From positions 248,001 through 312,000 of the forward strand of contig NZ_JAMTCI010000001.1 of the NCBI RefSeq assembly GCF_024171765.1: DNA of 64,000 bases, given 5' to 3'. Below, piece by piece: positions 31,861 through 40,723 of the stretch; the first letter of the stretch is position 1; each line of letters starts with the position of its first letter. This DNA comes from Williamsia deligens (lineage in GTDB: Bacteria; Actinomycetota; Actinomycetes; Mycobacteriales; Mycobacteriaceae). Below the pieces are notes generated by a model. That model was not told the origin of the DNA. It saw nothing but the letters and a program-made list of their open reading frames with translations, and ran no database searches. The position numbers and the translations under genes were made by a program.

Positions 31861-33852
31861 CTACCCCCGTCGACCCCGTCGTGAACCCAGGTAGTCGCCG
31901 ACGACCGCCGCACCCAACCCGTCGATGTCGGGAGCGACGACCCGTCCACCGATACGGCGGGCCACCTGATCGATGAAACGCTCCAGGCTGGGGTCGTCGC
32001 CGAGACGGAAGATCGTCACCTGGGCGCCGAGGCGGGCCACCGCGTCCAGCTCGCGCACGGTCATGGCCAGCGTCGCCGGGTGCGGTGGGTAGTAGAAGAA
32101 CGGTTCACCGTCGGGCTCGAGATGCGCGGTCGGTTCGCCGTCGGTGACGATGAGCACCACCGGCTGCGCGTTGGGGTGCTTGCGCAGGTGCCGCCCGGCC
32201 AGCATCAGCGCATGGTGCAGGTTGGTGCCCTGCTCCATCCGCGGCTGCAGGCCCGTCAGCTCGGCGATGTCGATGGTGCGGGCGTGCCGCCCGAACGCGA
32301 TCAGCGACAGCTCGTCGTTGCGGAATCGCGTCGAGATCAGGTGGTTGAGCGCCACGGCCGTCCGCTTCATCGGCAGCCAGCGGCCCTCCATCTCCATGGA
32401 GAACGACGTGTCGACGAGCAGGACCACCGCCGCCTTCGACCGCGCCTCGGTCTCGGCGACCTCGACGTCGCGCACGTCGATCCGAACGCCGCCCGAGGCG
32501 AGGTCGCCCACACCGCCGGGTTGCTCGGTGATGGTGCGCCGCACCGCGTTCCCGACGGTGGCCGTGACGTCCCACGGCTCGGTGTCGCCGAACTCCCACT
32601 CCCGAGTCGCCCCGGTCGGTTCGCCCGACGCGCCCGTGCGCCGCGTCGTGCGATCGCCCTTGCGACCGGAGAGCTGCTCGGCGACATCCCGGAAGATGGA
32701 CTGCCCGAGCTGACGCATCGCCTTCGGCGACAACTGCAGGTTGCCGTCGGCGTCGCGGTGGAAGATGTTCTGCTCTTTGAGGGCCTTCTCGAGCTCGGCG
32801 AGGGTCCGTGCGTCGGCCGACGCCTCCGGGCCGAGCTGCCGGGCCAGCGCGTCGAGATCGATGTCGTCCATCTGCGCGCCGGCGTACTGCTGGGACAGCT
32901 GCTCCGACAACGACTCCAGCTCCGCCAGGTCGGACAGTGCGCCTGCGCCCTGCCCCATCCCCATGCCCTGCTCGCCGGTGAAGTCCGCCGAGTCACCCCA
33001 CCCCAGGTCGGGACGGGCCTGTCGCAGCTGGGAATCCATCTGTGACAACTGCGACATCAACTCCGGCGACCCGAACGCCTGCTGCGCCAACTGGTCGAGT
33101 TCCGCGCGCTGCTCGGGGGTGAGCGAGTTGTAGAACGCCTGCGCCGCCGCAGCCCGCTTGGCCAGGGAGTCGACGAGTTCCTCCGTCGACTGCGGGTTGT
33201 CGGGGAAGTGCTGACCGTGCTTGTCCATGAACTCGTCGAACTGCTCGGTCGTGTCCTCGCCGCGGTTGTGCGCGGCGAGGAGCTCGTTGAGATCCGAGAG
33301 CATCTCCGAGATCGCCTGGCGGTCGGCGTCCGTCGCGTTCTCCAGGGCGTCCTTCATGCCCTGGAAGCGCTGGTCGAGCATCTCGCGGCCGAGGAGGTCG
33401 GAGATCTTGTCGTAGTCGGCCTTGGCCTCCGGCGAGCGCCACTCGTACTCCGAGAGCTCCTGGACCGCCTGCGCCGTCGACGCCGGCAGGTTGCCGATCT
33501 GCATCTCGGCGAACCGCGCTTCGTCGTCGAGGTCGCGGGCGAGCTGCTTGCGCTCGTTGAGCACCGCGGAGTCGAGGAGTTCCCGTATCTCGGCGAACGT
33601 CCCGTCGAGGTTGTTCTTCTCGAGCAACTCCTTGCGGCGCTTGTTGATCTGCTCGCGCAGCTTGTCCAGACCACGCATGTCCTGGCTGCCGCGCCGCAGG
33701 TACTCGCGCATGGCACGCTGCGGCGAGGCGCCGGCCATGATGTCCTCGCCGATCTCGTCGAGCGCCGAGCGCAGATCGACAGGAGGCGCCAGAGGGTCCG
33801 GCCCCCCGCGGTAACGCTGGTAGGACGAGCGGTGGAAAGTCTTGCGTGCCAT
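31861..33852 (-). CDS. von Willebrand factor A domain protein paired with MoxR-like ATPase
   Basis: A 663-aa protein. The first about 430 residues are largely alpha-helical and charged, with Gln/Met-rich coiled segments. The VWA domain is C-terminal (about 455-645), with the MIDAS metal site DTSFSMEMEG, the Thr position near EQGTNLHHAL and the Asp in LIVTDGEPTAHLEPDG. Its partner ATPase gene lies 39 bp upstream. This order and size resemble the Rv0958-Rv0959 type of pair in mycobacteria and chelatase-like MoxR/VWA systems in general, which remodel or metallate a target protein; no target gene is obvious nearby. Confidence 0.9.
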   Translation of the reverse strand: MARKTFHRSSYQRYRGGPDPLAPPVDLRSALDEIGEDIMAGASPQRAMREYLRRGSQDMRGLDKLREQINKRRKELLEKNNLDGTFAEIRELLDSAVLNERKQLARDLDDEARFAEMQIGNLPASTAQAVQELSEYEWRSPEAKADYDKISDLLGREMLDQRFQGMKDALENATDADRQAISEMLSDLNELLAAHNRGEDTTEQFDEFMDKHGQHFPDNPQSTEELVDSLAKRAAAAQAFYNSLTPEQRAELDQLAQQAFGSPELMSQLSQMDSQLRQARPDLGWGDSADFTGEQGMGMGQGAGALSDLAELESLSEQLSQQYAGAQMDDIDLDALARQLGPEASADARTLAELEKALKEQNIFHRDADGNLQLSPKAMRQLGQSIFRDVAEQLSGRKGDRTTRRTGASGEPTGATREWEFGDTEPWDVTATVGNAVRRTITEQPGGVGDLASGGVRIDVRDVEVAETEARSKAAVVLLVDTSFSMEMEGRWLPMKRTAVALNHLISTRFRNDELSLIAFGRHARTIDIAELTGLQPRMEQGTNLHHALMLAGRHLRKHPNAQPVVLIVTDGEPTAHLEPDGEPFFYYPPHPATLAMTVRELDAVARLGAQVTIFRLGDDPSLERFIDQVARRIGGRVVAPDIDGLGAAVVGDYLGSRRGRRG

Positions 33853-33891
33853 CAGGCGGTGCCCTCCCGGGTCTGCGGGGACGGTCGGCGG

Positions 33892-35298
33892 TCAGCCGTA
33901 CATGGTGACGCCGTGGTCGTCCGCCTCCTTGCTGATGCGCCGGGCGAGGAAGAGACCCTCGAGCGCGAGTTCCAGTGCGCTGGCGCGTTCCCCACCGTCG
34001 GCGGCGTCGAGACGTTCGGCGACGGCGTCGATCACGGGTGTGGTGGTGTCCGGCGACGGGATGGACTTCAGCAGCTCCGAGGCCGTGACGCGGTCACCGG
34101 TGACGACGGGCTCGCCGCTCTCCAGTGCCGTGACGAGCGGCGCCATGTCGATGCCACCGAGGTGGGCGCGGACCGTGTCGGCGGTCGCCTTGCGCAGCAG
34201 GTGTTCGAGGACCTCGCCCTCGCGTCCCTCCTCGCCGGACTCGAACTCGACCTTGCCGCGCAGCACCTCGATGATCGAGGTGAGGTCGACGACTCGGGCG
34301 ACGGCCGAATCCTCGCCGGTCACCGTCGCGCGGTGCAGCGCTGCGGCACCGACGGTCTCGGCGCCGGCGATCGCGAACCGCGCCGAGACACCGGAGCGCT
34401 GGTCGATCGACGGGTGGTCGCGGACGTAGCGGGTGAACCGCGCCAGGATCTCCACGACGAACGTCGGGACGGTGGCGACGAGGTCCGCCTCCTGCTCGAT
34501 GACGGCGATCTCGTCGTCGAGCTCGAGCGGGTAGTGGGTGCGGATCTCGGCGCCGAAGCGGTCCTTCAGCGGGGTGATGATGCGCCCGCGGTTGGTGTAG
34601 TCCTCGGGGTTGGCGCTGGCCACCAGGAGCACGTCCAGCGGGAGTCGCAGCGAGTAGCCGCGGATCTGGATGTCGCGCTCCTCCATCACGTTGAGCATCG
34701 ACACCTGGATGCGCTCGGCGAGATCGGGGAGTTCGTTGATCGCGACGATGCCGCGGTGGGCGCGCGGGATCAGCCCGAAGTGGATGGTCTCGGGGTCGCC
34801 GAGGTTGCGGCCGGCCGCGACCTTCATCGGGTCCACGTCGCCGACGAGGTCGCCGACGGACGTGTCCGGCGTGGCGAGCTTCTCGGAGTAGCGCTCCGAG
34901 CGGTGCCGCCACTCGATGGGCAGGTCGTCGCCGAGGTTCGCCGCCGTACGGATGGCGGCCGGGGTGATCGGCTCGTAGGGGTGCTCGTCGAGTTCGGAGC
35001 CCGTGATGACCGGCGTCCACTCGTCGAGCAGTCCGGCAAGGGTGCGCAGGAGGCGGGTCTTGCCCTGGCCGCGCTCGCCGAGCATGACCACGTCGTGGCC
35101 GGCGAGCAGCGCGCGCTCGAGTTGGGGGACGACCGTCGACTCGAAGCCGACGATGCCGGGCCACGGGTCGTCGCCGGCCCGGAGCTTGGTGAGGAGGTTG
35201 TTGCGGATCTCGTCCTTGACCGACCGCTGGACGTGGCCGGAGGCGCGGAGTTCGCCGAGTGTGCGAGGAGAGGGATGACCGGAGGGAGCTGACGTCAC
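33892..35298 (-). CDS. MoxR/magnesium-chelatase-like AAA+ ATPase
   Basis: A 468-aa AAA+ ATPase. Walker A is GERGQGKTRLLRTL near 75-88, Walker B with sensor region is AHRGIVAINELPDLAERIQV near 180-199, and VASANPEDYTNRGRIITPLK with the sensor 1 Asn is near 218. An Arg-containing LKDRFGAEIRTHYP segment follows. The C-terminal region (YVRDHPSIDQRSGVSARFAI and after) forms the lid. Likely hexameric and working with the VWA protein encoded just downstream in the manner of Mg-chelatase I/D subunits. First gene of the two- or three-gene transcript. Confidence 0.93.
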   Translation of the reverse strand: MTSAPSGHPSPRTLGELRASGHVQRSVKDEIRNNLLTKLRAGDDPWPGIVGFESTVVPQLERALLAGHDVVMLGERGQGKTRLLRTLAGLLDEWTPVITGSELDEHPYEPITPAAIRTAANLGDDLPIEWRHRSERYSEKLATPDTSVGDLVGDVDPMKVAAGRNLGDPETIHFGLIPRAHRGIVAINELPDLAERIQVSMLNVMEERDIQIRGYSLRLPLDVLLVASANPEDYTNRGRIITPLKDRFGAEIRTHYPLELDDEIAVIEQEADLVATVPTFVVEILARFTRYVRDHPSIDQRSGVSARFAIAGAETVGAAALHRATVTGEDSAVARVVDLTSIIEVLRGKVEFESGEEGREGEVLEHLLRKATADTVRAHLGGIDMAPLVTALESGEPVVTGDRVTASELLKSIPSPDTTTPVIDAVAERLDAADGGERASALELALEGLFLARRISKEADDHGVTMYG

Positions 35299-35388
35299 CT
35301 CTCCACGCTACGAGTGTTTCGCCGGTCCCGCACAGACCCCGCCAGGCAGGACCCGCATTCTCGCTCTCAGCGAACGGTCGTCCGGCTT

Positions 35389-35451
35389 CCCGCGACCGTT
35401 CTCCCCACCCGCGACCGTTGCGACGGTCGCGGCAGGTGGGTGCGGTCGCGG
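35389..35451. terminator. nested inverted repeats between TauE and the MoxR gene
   Basis: Inner stem CCGCGACCGT (35409-35418) / ACGGTCGCGG (35423-35432) with a 4-nt loop. Outer arms CCGCGACCG (35390-35398) and CGGTCGCGG (35443-35451) add a second stem containing CCCACC/GGTGGG. The GCGACCGTT unit occurs three times. Plus-strand sequence after it is CAACGGTCTTTT. It starts 14 bp past the stop of the TauE gene on the minus strand and may terminate that gene; the 35299-35464 gap holds no ORF. Confidence 0.5.
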
Positions 35452-35464
35452 CAACGGTCTTTTC

Positions 35465-36214
35465 TCAGCGAATGGCGAGCCAGACGGCGAGACCGAGGCC
35501 GGCGAAGCCGATCACGACGCGCAGTGGGCCGGCGGGCAGGCGGGCGACGATCGGCGGGCCGGCCCACCCGCCGGCCAGGCACCCGATGCCCATGGCGACG
35601 GCCGCGACCCAGTGCACAGGACCGGTGATCGCGAACAGGACCGCCGCCGACAGGTTCGACAGGCCCAGCAGCGCTGACTTGAGCAGCGTCGCCCGCCACA
35701 GCGGTTGCGCCGAGGTGATCAGGGCCAGGGCGAGGAAGATGACCCCCGCGCCGGCGCCGAAGTAGCCGCCGTAGATCGCCACCGCGAACGAACAGACGGC
35801 GAACACCGTCGGCATCTCCCGGTGTCCGGCTGCCCGCCGCAGGACGGGCTGCGCCAACACGGCGACCGCGGCGAGCGCGACGAGGACGGGCACGACCGCC
35901 TCGAACGAGCCGGCCGGGGACAGCAGCAGGACGCCCGCACCGATCAGCCCACCGACGACGGCGATCGCCCCGAGCACCGTGAGCCGTCGGCGGTCGTCGA
36001 GCAGCGAGGATCCCGCCCGCGCCGTGCTGCCCACCCCAACCGACACGAGCGCGACGGTGTTCGTGACGTTCGCAGCGAGCGGTGGCAGTCCGGCGAGGAG
36101 CAAGGCCGGATAGCTGACGAGCGATGCCAGCCCGGTGATGTAGCCGACCAGTCCGGCACCGAAACCGGCGACGGTCAAGAGCGCCAGGGTGCTGAGAGTC
36201 ATCGCGATCATCAT
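35465..36214 (-). CDS. TauE/SafE-family sulfite or anion exporter
   Basis: A 249-aa membrane protein with about eight helices. Each half carries the family repeat: GFGAGLVGYITGLASLVSYP near 20-39 in the first and SFAVAIYGGYFGAGAGVIFL near 140-160 in the second. Family members export sulfite, sulfoacetate or related anions; the substrate here is unknown. The ATG at 36214 is the first in a cluster of Met codons (36214, 36211, 36202) and the choice is arbitrary. It lies 23 bp downstream of the DUF222-HNH gene in the same direction, which looks like chance adjacency. Confidence 0.85.
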   Translation of the reverse strand: MMIAMTLSTLALLTVAGFGAGLVGYITGLASLVSYPALLLAGLPPLAANVTNTVALVSVGVGSTARAGSSLLDDRRRLTVLGAIAVVGGLIGAGVLLLSPAGSFEAVVPVLVALAAVAVLAQPVLRRAAGHREMPTVFAVCSFAVAIYGGYFGAGAGVIFLALALITSAQPLWRATLLKSALLGLSNLSAAVLFAITGPVHWVAAVAMGIGCLAGGWAGPPIVARLPAGPLRVVIGFAGLGLAVWLAIR

Positions 36215-36237
36215 CGCCTGCGGTGTGATGCGCGCGG

Positions 36238-37506
36238 CTACGCGGCCTTGTCCGCGGTTCTCGCAGGTGCTCGGGACCGGTGTTCGTGGCCGGTGGGTGT
36301 GCGGATCAGCGCTTCGTGGGTGCCGTCGTCGCTGATCGACGTGGTGACCTGCCAGCCGGTGTTCTCTTTCTGCCTGTTGTGGGTTCGGCACTCGCCGAGT
36401 CCGTTCAGCGCGTCTGTCGGTCCGCCGTCGTGGTGGGGGTGGGCGTGGTCGATTTCGGCGATCGGGGCGTCGCAGTACGGGATCCGGCAGGAGATGTCGC
36501 GGCGGGTGATGAAGCGGCGCAGACCGTTGGGGAAGATCCGGGCACGGGATTCCATGGCCACCAGGGCGCCATCGGGGGTGGCGAACAGTCGCCGCAGGGT
36601 GACGAGCGCGTCTGCATCGAGCGCGTCGGCGATGATCCCGCGGGCGGTATCAGCAGGCACGAGGCCGTAGCCCGCGACCTCTGCAGCGGCGTCGGTGCCA
36701 CCGACGAGCACGTCCGCCGACACGACGACGTCGACCGAGACGGCCACCTCCTCGGCGCGCGCCTTCCCGGTAAGCCGTTCGAGCAGGGTGTCGGCCATGA
36801 CCTGCGCGTGGGTCCGATCGTCGTCTCCCACCAGGCCGTCGGCGTGCTGCTTCAACGCCGCGTACGCGGCAATGCCTGCGGTCATCGGCAACAGCGCCGA
36901 CAGCTGCACCATGGCATCGGGTTTCGGACGCATCGACACCCGGCGATCCTTCGGTGCAGCGGCGTTGCGATCGACCACCGCATGCGGATCACGCTGATAG
37001 GCAATCTGCTTGGCCAGCGCCTCGAGCGCCCGGTCCCCGACACCGTCGAGCGTCGCGGCGTCTGCACACAGGGCGTGGTCGATCACGCGCCGGTCCTCGA
37101 CCTGCAGGTAGGCGGTCTCGCGGACCAGGATCGTCGCCCGCCATTCCGACAACACTCCCTCCCGCAGCCGCGCGAAGGTGTTCGGCATCTCGCCCATCGC
37201 CCGCGCGAACCCCAGATGCCGGCCACCGGCGTTACCCGACACCCGACGCGCCAACGCCACCTCCGCCGACAACCCACGACACCGCCGGTCGACCGGAACA
37301 CCCCGCTCGGCTTCGGCAGCGGAGCGAAGTTGCTGCAGTCGTAGCGTGTCCTGAGCCTGTCCTGCCGCGCACGCGGCCTTGATCGACTCCAACAGAGAGA
37401 TCCGGTCGATCGCCTCTCCCTCGTCTACCGCGGCAGACAGCTCGGCGAGCATCGTCATCATCTCGCGCAACACATCCCGCGCGTCGACGTCTTCGGTGCC
37501 CTTCAT
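36238..37506 (-). CDS. DUF222 / HNH endonuclease protein (13E12-type)
   Basis: A 422-aa protein of the DUF222-HNH family, a multi-copy family in Mycobacteriales (the 13E12 repeat proteins). The N-terminal helical DUF222 region spans about 1-270 (GFARAMGEMPNTFARLREGV, TLDGVGDRALEALAKQIAYQ). The HNH domain is near 340-395: TRRDISCRIPYCDAPIAEID, HAHPHHDGGPTDALNGLGEC, RTHNRQKENTGWQV, with metal-site Cys and His present. Start ATG at 37506; GTAC-rich sequence just upstream (GTACATGTGTAC, 37509-37520) could be an operator. Intact, so possibly an active nuclease or mobile-gene product. Confidence 0.9.
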   Translation of the reverse strand: MKGTEDVDARDVLREMMTMLAELSAAVDEGEAIDRISLLESIKAACAAGQAQDTLRLQQLRSAAEAERGVPVDRRCRGLSAEVALARRVSGNAGGRHLGFARAMGEMPNTFARLREGVLSEWRATILVRETAYLQVEDRRVIDHALCADAATLDGVGDRALEALAKQIAYQRDPHAVVDRNAAAPKDRRVSMRPKPDAMVQLSALLPMTAGIAAYAALKQHADGLVGDDDRTHAQVMADTLLERLTGKARAEEVAVSVDVVVSADVLVGGTDAAAEVAGYGLVPADTARGIIADALDADALVTLRRLFATPDGALVAMESRARIFPNGLRRFITRRDISCRIPYCDAPIAEIDHAHPHHDGGPTDALNGLGECRTHNRQKENTGWQVTTSISDDGTHEALIRTPTGHEHRSRAPARTADKAA

Positions 37507-37773
37507 GCGTACATGTGTACACGCGGGGTCCGACAACATCTCCGCATCAAAACCAGCTGTGCACAACCTGTTTCGGCCTCCCAATCGTCCAACAGCCGGT
37601 CCCGACCGCCCAACAGACTGTTCCTGGTGCCCGACAGACGGCGGTTACGGGTGGTTACTGCGGCGCGGTAACGGTTTCCGCAGGTCACAGCACACGGGGC
37701 CGCGCATCACCGCACCGGAATCACGCTGATCCCAACGCTGGGAGCGCCGAGGAACCGCCGTGATGATCCTGGC

Positions 37774-38778
37774 GTGATCGAGATCCAGGGACTCACCAAG
37801 ACGTTCGGGCACGGCCCGAACGCCGTCACCGTCCTCGACGACATCGACTTCGCCGTCGCCGCGGGGGAGATCTTCGCCGTCGTCGGGCCGTCGGGGGCGG
37901 GAAAGTCGACGTTGGCCCAGTGCATCAATCTCCTCGAGCGACCGACGGCGGGGTCCGTCGTCGTCAACGGTGAGCGCCTCACCGACCTCGACGCCGCGGC
38001 GCTGCGGGTCGCTCGACGACGTATCGGCACCGTCTTCCAGTCCGCGAACCTGCTCAGTCGTCGTACGGCCGCCGAGAACGTCGCACTCCCCCTCGAGTAC
38101 CTCGGGGTGACGGCCACGCAGACCCGCGAGCGTGTCGCGGAACTCCTCGACCGTGTGGGGCTCACCGCCCTGGCCGACCGCTATCCCCACCAGCTCTCCG
38201 GAGGGCAGCGACAGCGCGTGGGGATCGCCCGTGCGCTCGCCCTGCGCCCCTCGGTGCTGTTGTCCGACGAGGCCACATCGGGTCTCGATCCGGCGACGAC
38301 CGACTCGTTCCTCGAGCTGCTCACCGAGGTGCGCGACGAACTGGAGATCGCCGTCGTGTTCATCACCCACGAGATGGACACCATCGTCAAGGTCGCCGAT
38401 CGTGTCGGACGCCTCGACGCGGGGCGCATCGTCGAACAGGGCGCTGTCGTCGACCTCCTCCTCGACCCCGCGTCGGCATTGGGCTCGGCACTGCGCCCCC
38501 GCGCCGCGACGACGGCACCCGCACCGGGTACCCGCGCCATCCGCGTCACCCACACCTCGCCCGCGGTGCCCGGCGACTGGATCACCCGCATCGCCGCCAC
38601 GACGGGCGCGACGCTCACCGTGCTCGGAGGCCACGTCCAGGACGTCGGTGGGATCCCCGTGGGCGAGTGGACGATCGGGGTACCGGACGGCGATGTCGCA
38701 GGTGTCGTCGCCGCGGCCGGCCCACTCGGACTCGCCGCCCGACCGCTCGACGCGACCTCCAAGGCGGTCGCGGCATGA
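37774..38778 (+). CDS. metN: methionine importer ATPase MetN
   Basis: A 334-aa ABC ATPase. Walker A VVGPSGAGKSTLAQC near 38-52, Q-loop GTVFQSANLLSRRTAAENVA, signature LSGGQRQRVGIARALAL near 138-154, Walker B LLSDEATSGLDPATT, switch VFITHEMDTIVKVADR, and a C-terminal NIL regulatory domain (about 250-330) that binds methionine. GTG start at 37774; GATGAT lies exactly 6 nt upstream, again a leaderless arrangement. Followed by metI with an ATGA overlap. No SAM riboswitch-like structure was recognised in the leader. Confidence 0.93.
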   Translation: MIEIQGLTKTFGHGPNAVTVLDDIDFAVAAGEIFAVVGPSGAGKSTLAQCINLLERPTAGSVVVNGERLTDLDAAALRVARRRIGTVFQSANLLSRRTAAENVALPLEYLGVTATQTRERVAELLDRVGLTALADRYPHQLSGGQRQRVGIARALALRPSVLLSDEATSGLDPATTDSFLELLTEVRDELEIAVVFITHEMDTIVKVADRVGRLDAGRIVEQGAVVDLLLDPASALGSALRPRAATTAPAPGTRAIRVTHTSPAVPGDWITRIAATTGATLTVLGGHVQDVGGIPVGEWTIGVPDGDVAGVVAAAGPLGLAARPLDATSKAVAA

Positions 38779-39503
38779 GCGCCACGGCCGGTGTCCTCGC
38801 GGCCATCACGGTCCCGACGAACGAGATCCCCGGGCTGCTCATCCCGGCCTTCCGCGACACCGTCATCATGGTCGGCATCGTGATGGTGATCGTCGCCGTC
38901 GTCGGGGTGCCCCTGGGTGCGATCGTCCACAACCTCGCTCCGGGTGGACTCTTCGAGAACCGGACGCTGCACACCCCGCTCTCGTGGGTCATCAGCATCG
39001 GCCGATCGTTGCCGTTCCTGGTGCTGATGACGTCGATCATCCCGTTCACGCGGCTGATCACGGGCACCAACATCGGCATCCCCGCCGCGGTGGTGCCGAT
39101 GTCGATCGCGGGCATCGCGTTCTTCACCCGCATCGTCGAGAACTCGCTGCGCGGTGTGCCGTCGTCGGTGGTCGCGGCCGCGACGGCGGCGGGCGGGTCG
39201 AAGGTCCAGATCATCCGCACCGCACAGATATCCGAGGCGCTGCCGTCGATCGTCGGCGGCCTCACCATCAACACCATCGCGATGATCGAGTACTCGGCCA
39301 TCGCGGGCACCATCGGCGCCGGCGGTCTCGGATACATCGCGGTCACCTACGGCTACCAGCGGTTCGACCACCAGGTGATGATCGCGACGATCATCACGCT
39401 GGTCATCACGGTGGCGATCATCCAGGTCGTCGGCGACGCCCTGGTCCGGTTCCTCTCCCCCGAGCAGTCGGTGCGGTCGGCCCGGTTGCCCTCGAAGGTC
39501 TGA
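38775..39503 (+). CDS. metI: methionine importer permease MetI
   Basis: A 242-aa ABC permease with five or six membrane helices. It has the EAA loop near 140-165 (RGVPSSVVAAATAAGGSKVQ then IIRTAQISEALPSIVGGLTI) and the terminal GAGGLGYIAVTYGYQRFDHQ motif typical of MetI-type permeases. ATG overlaps the metN stop by 4 bp. It pairs with MetN and the binding protein encoded 92 bp downstream to import methionine or a close analogue. Confidence 0.93.
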   Translation: MSATAGVLAAITVPTNEIPGLLIPAFRDTVIMVGIVMVIVAVVGVPLGAIVHNLAPGGLFENRTLHTPLSWVISIGRSLPFLVLMTSIIPFTRLITGTNIGIPAAVVPMSIAGIAFFTRIVENSLRGVPSSVVAAATAAGGSKVQIIRTAQISEALPSIVGGLTINTIAMIEYSAIAGTIGAGGLGYIAVTYGYQRFDHQVMIATIITLVITVAIIQVVGDALVRFLSPEQSVRSARLPSKV

Positions 39504-39595
39504 CCCGACAACGGGTCCGACCCACACGCCACCTCTCATCACACGGACGCGCATCGGGCGTGGCCGTGACCCCCTGCGCACCGAAGGAGACACCC

Positions 39596-40510
39596 ATGAC
39601 GCAGACCAGCTCCCCCACAACCCCCGACGGCACAGCCGGTTTCGACGTGAAGAGGCGCCGACGCGGTCCGATCGTGATCGGCGTGGTCGTGATCGTCGTC
39701 GCGGTCATCGCGGCGTTCGTGGCCTGGCGGGTGGTCGGTTCGGACAGCAAGTCCCCCAACGAGACCGCCGGCGCCACACTGACCGTAGTCACCGCCGAGG
39801 GCAATGCCAACGAGCAGGCCCTCGTCGACTACATCGCGAAGAACGTCGCGCCCAAGTACGGCATCAAGGTCGCGTTCAAGGGTCTCGCGGACAGCACCAC
39901 GCTGAACCGCGCGGTCAGTGACGGCGAGGTGGCCGGCACGATCTACCAGCACAAGCGGTGGCTGTCCCAGGTCCTCGACGCCAACCCCGACTTCAAGGAG
40001 GTGGCCGCGACGCCGGTCTTCCGCTGGGGCTTCGGCATCTGGTCGGACAAGTACACCGACGTCTCGCAGCTGCCCAACGACGCCAAGGTCTCGCTCTACT
40101 CGGACCCGGCCAACGAGGCCCAGGGCCTGTGGCTGCTCGAGCGTGCCGGCCTCATCACCCTGAAGCCCGGGATCGACAAGTCGCGCGCCACCCAGAACGA
40201 CATCGCCACCAACCCGAAGAACCTGCAGTTCACGCTGCTCGACTTCGCGGCCCAGTCGCGGGCACTGCCCGACCTCGACGCGACCGTCGGCTACACCGAG
40301 TACTACCTGGCCGCGGACATCCCGATCAGCAAGCAGATCTTCGCCCCGGCAGCGCCCGACGAGTTCGCCGGTCAGCTCACCATCGGCACCCGGTGGCAGA
40401 ACTCCGACAACATCAAGAAGCTCGTCGCCGTGTTCAAGGACCCGGCCGTGCAGGAGTACCTGCGCACCGATCCGACAGTGAAGAACATCCTGCTGCCGCT
40501 GCAGGCGTGA
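39596..40510 (+). CDS. metQ: MetQ/NlpA-family substrate-binding protein with a membrane anchor
   Basis: A 304-aa solute-binding protein of the MetQ/NlpA family. The mature domain begins near 60 (LTVVTAEGNANEQALVDYIA) and includes QHKRWLSQVLDANPDF, PVFRWGFGIWSDKY, VSLYSDPANEAQGLWLLERA and the C-terminal NIKKLVAVFKDPAVQEYL. Instead of a signal peptide with lipobox Cys it has a 25-residue cytoplasmic basic start (VKRRRRG) and one membrane helix (about 26-48), so it is anchored by a helix; no Cys is present in that region. GAAGGAGA ribosome binding site. Third gene of the methionine importer. Confidence 0.9.
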   Translation: MTQTSSPTTPDGTAGFDVKRRRRGPIVIGVVVIVVAVIAAFVAWRVVGSDSKSPNETAGATLTVVTAEGNANEQALVDYIAKNVAPKYGIKVAFKGLADSTTLNRAVSDGEVAGTIYQHKRWLSQVLDANPDFKEVAATPVFRWGFGIWSDKYTDVSQLPNDAKVSLYSDPANEAQGLWLLERAGLITLKPGIDKSRATQNDIATNPKNLQFTLLDFAAQSRALPDLDATVGYTEYYLAADIPISKQIFAPAAPDEFAGQLTIGTRWQNSDNIKKLVAVFKDPAVQEYLRTDPTVKNILLPLQA

Positions 40511-40567
40511 TCTGAACTCCCGCACGATCCGCGAGCCGCTGACCCTCCCGGGTCGGCGGCTCGCTGC

Positions 40568-40658
40568 GTCGAGTGGGCGTCCAACCGCCCAACCGACGTC
40601 GTTAACCGCCCAACCGACGCGTCCAACCGCCCAACCGACGTCTCCAACCGCCCACTCG
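40568..40658. repeat. 20-22-bp tandem repeats inside a 10-bp inverted repeat
   Basis: Three and a half units of TCCAACCGCCCAACCGACG with 1-3-bp spacers (from 40580) are bracketed by CGAGTGGGCG (40570-40579) and CGCCCACTCG (40649-40658). A G-run tract follows (40659-40720, repeated GGGGTCGGG / TCTGGGG) with many GGG triplets, a candidate for four-stranded DNA on the plus strand. It lies between the metQ stop and the convergent ABC permease gene and may act as a bidirectional terminator. No ORF. Confidence 0.8.
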
Positions 40659-40723
40659 AGGGGGTGGGGGTCGGGTCTGGGGTCTGGGGTCGGGGGTGGG
40701 GTGGGGTCTGGAGTCGGGGCGGG

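Noticed and set aside
37520-37773. SAM riboswitch or other RNA switch before metN
   Set aside because: No recognisable riboswitch core; the GATGAT-N6-GTG spacing suggests the transcript starts at the start codon, leaving no room for a leader.
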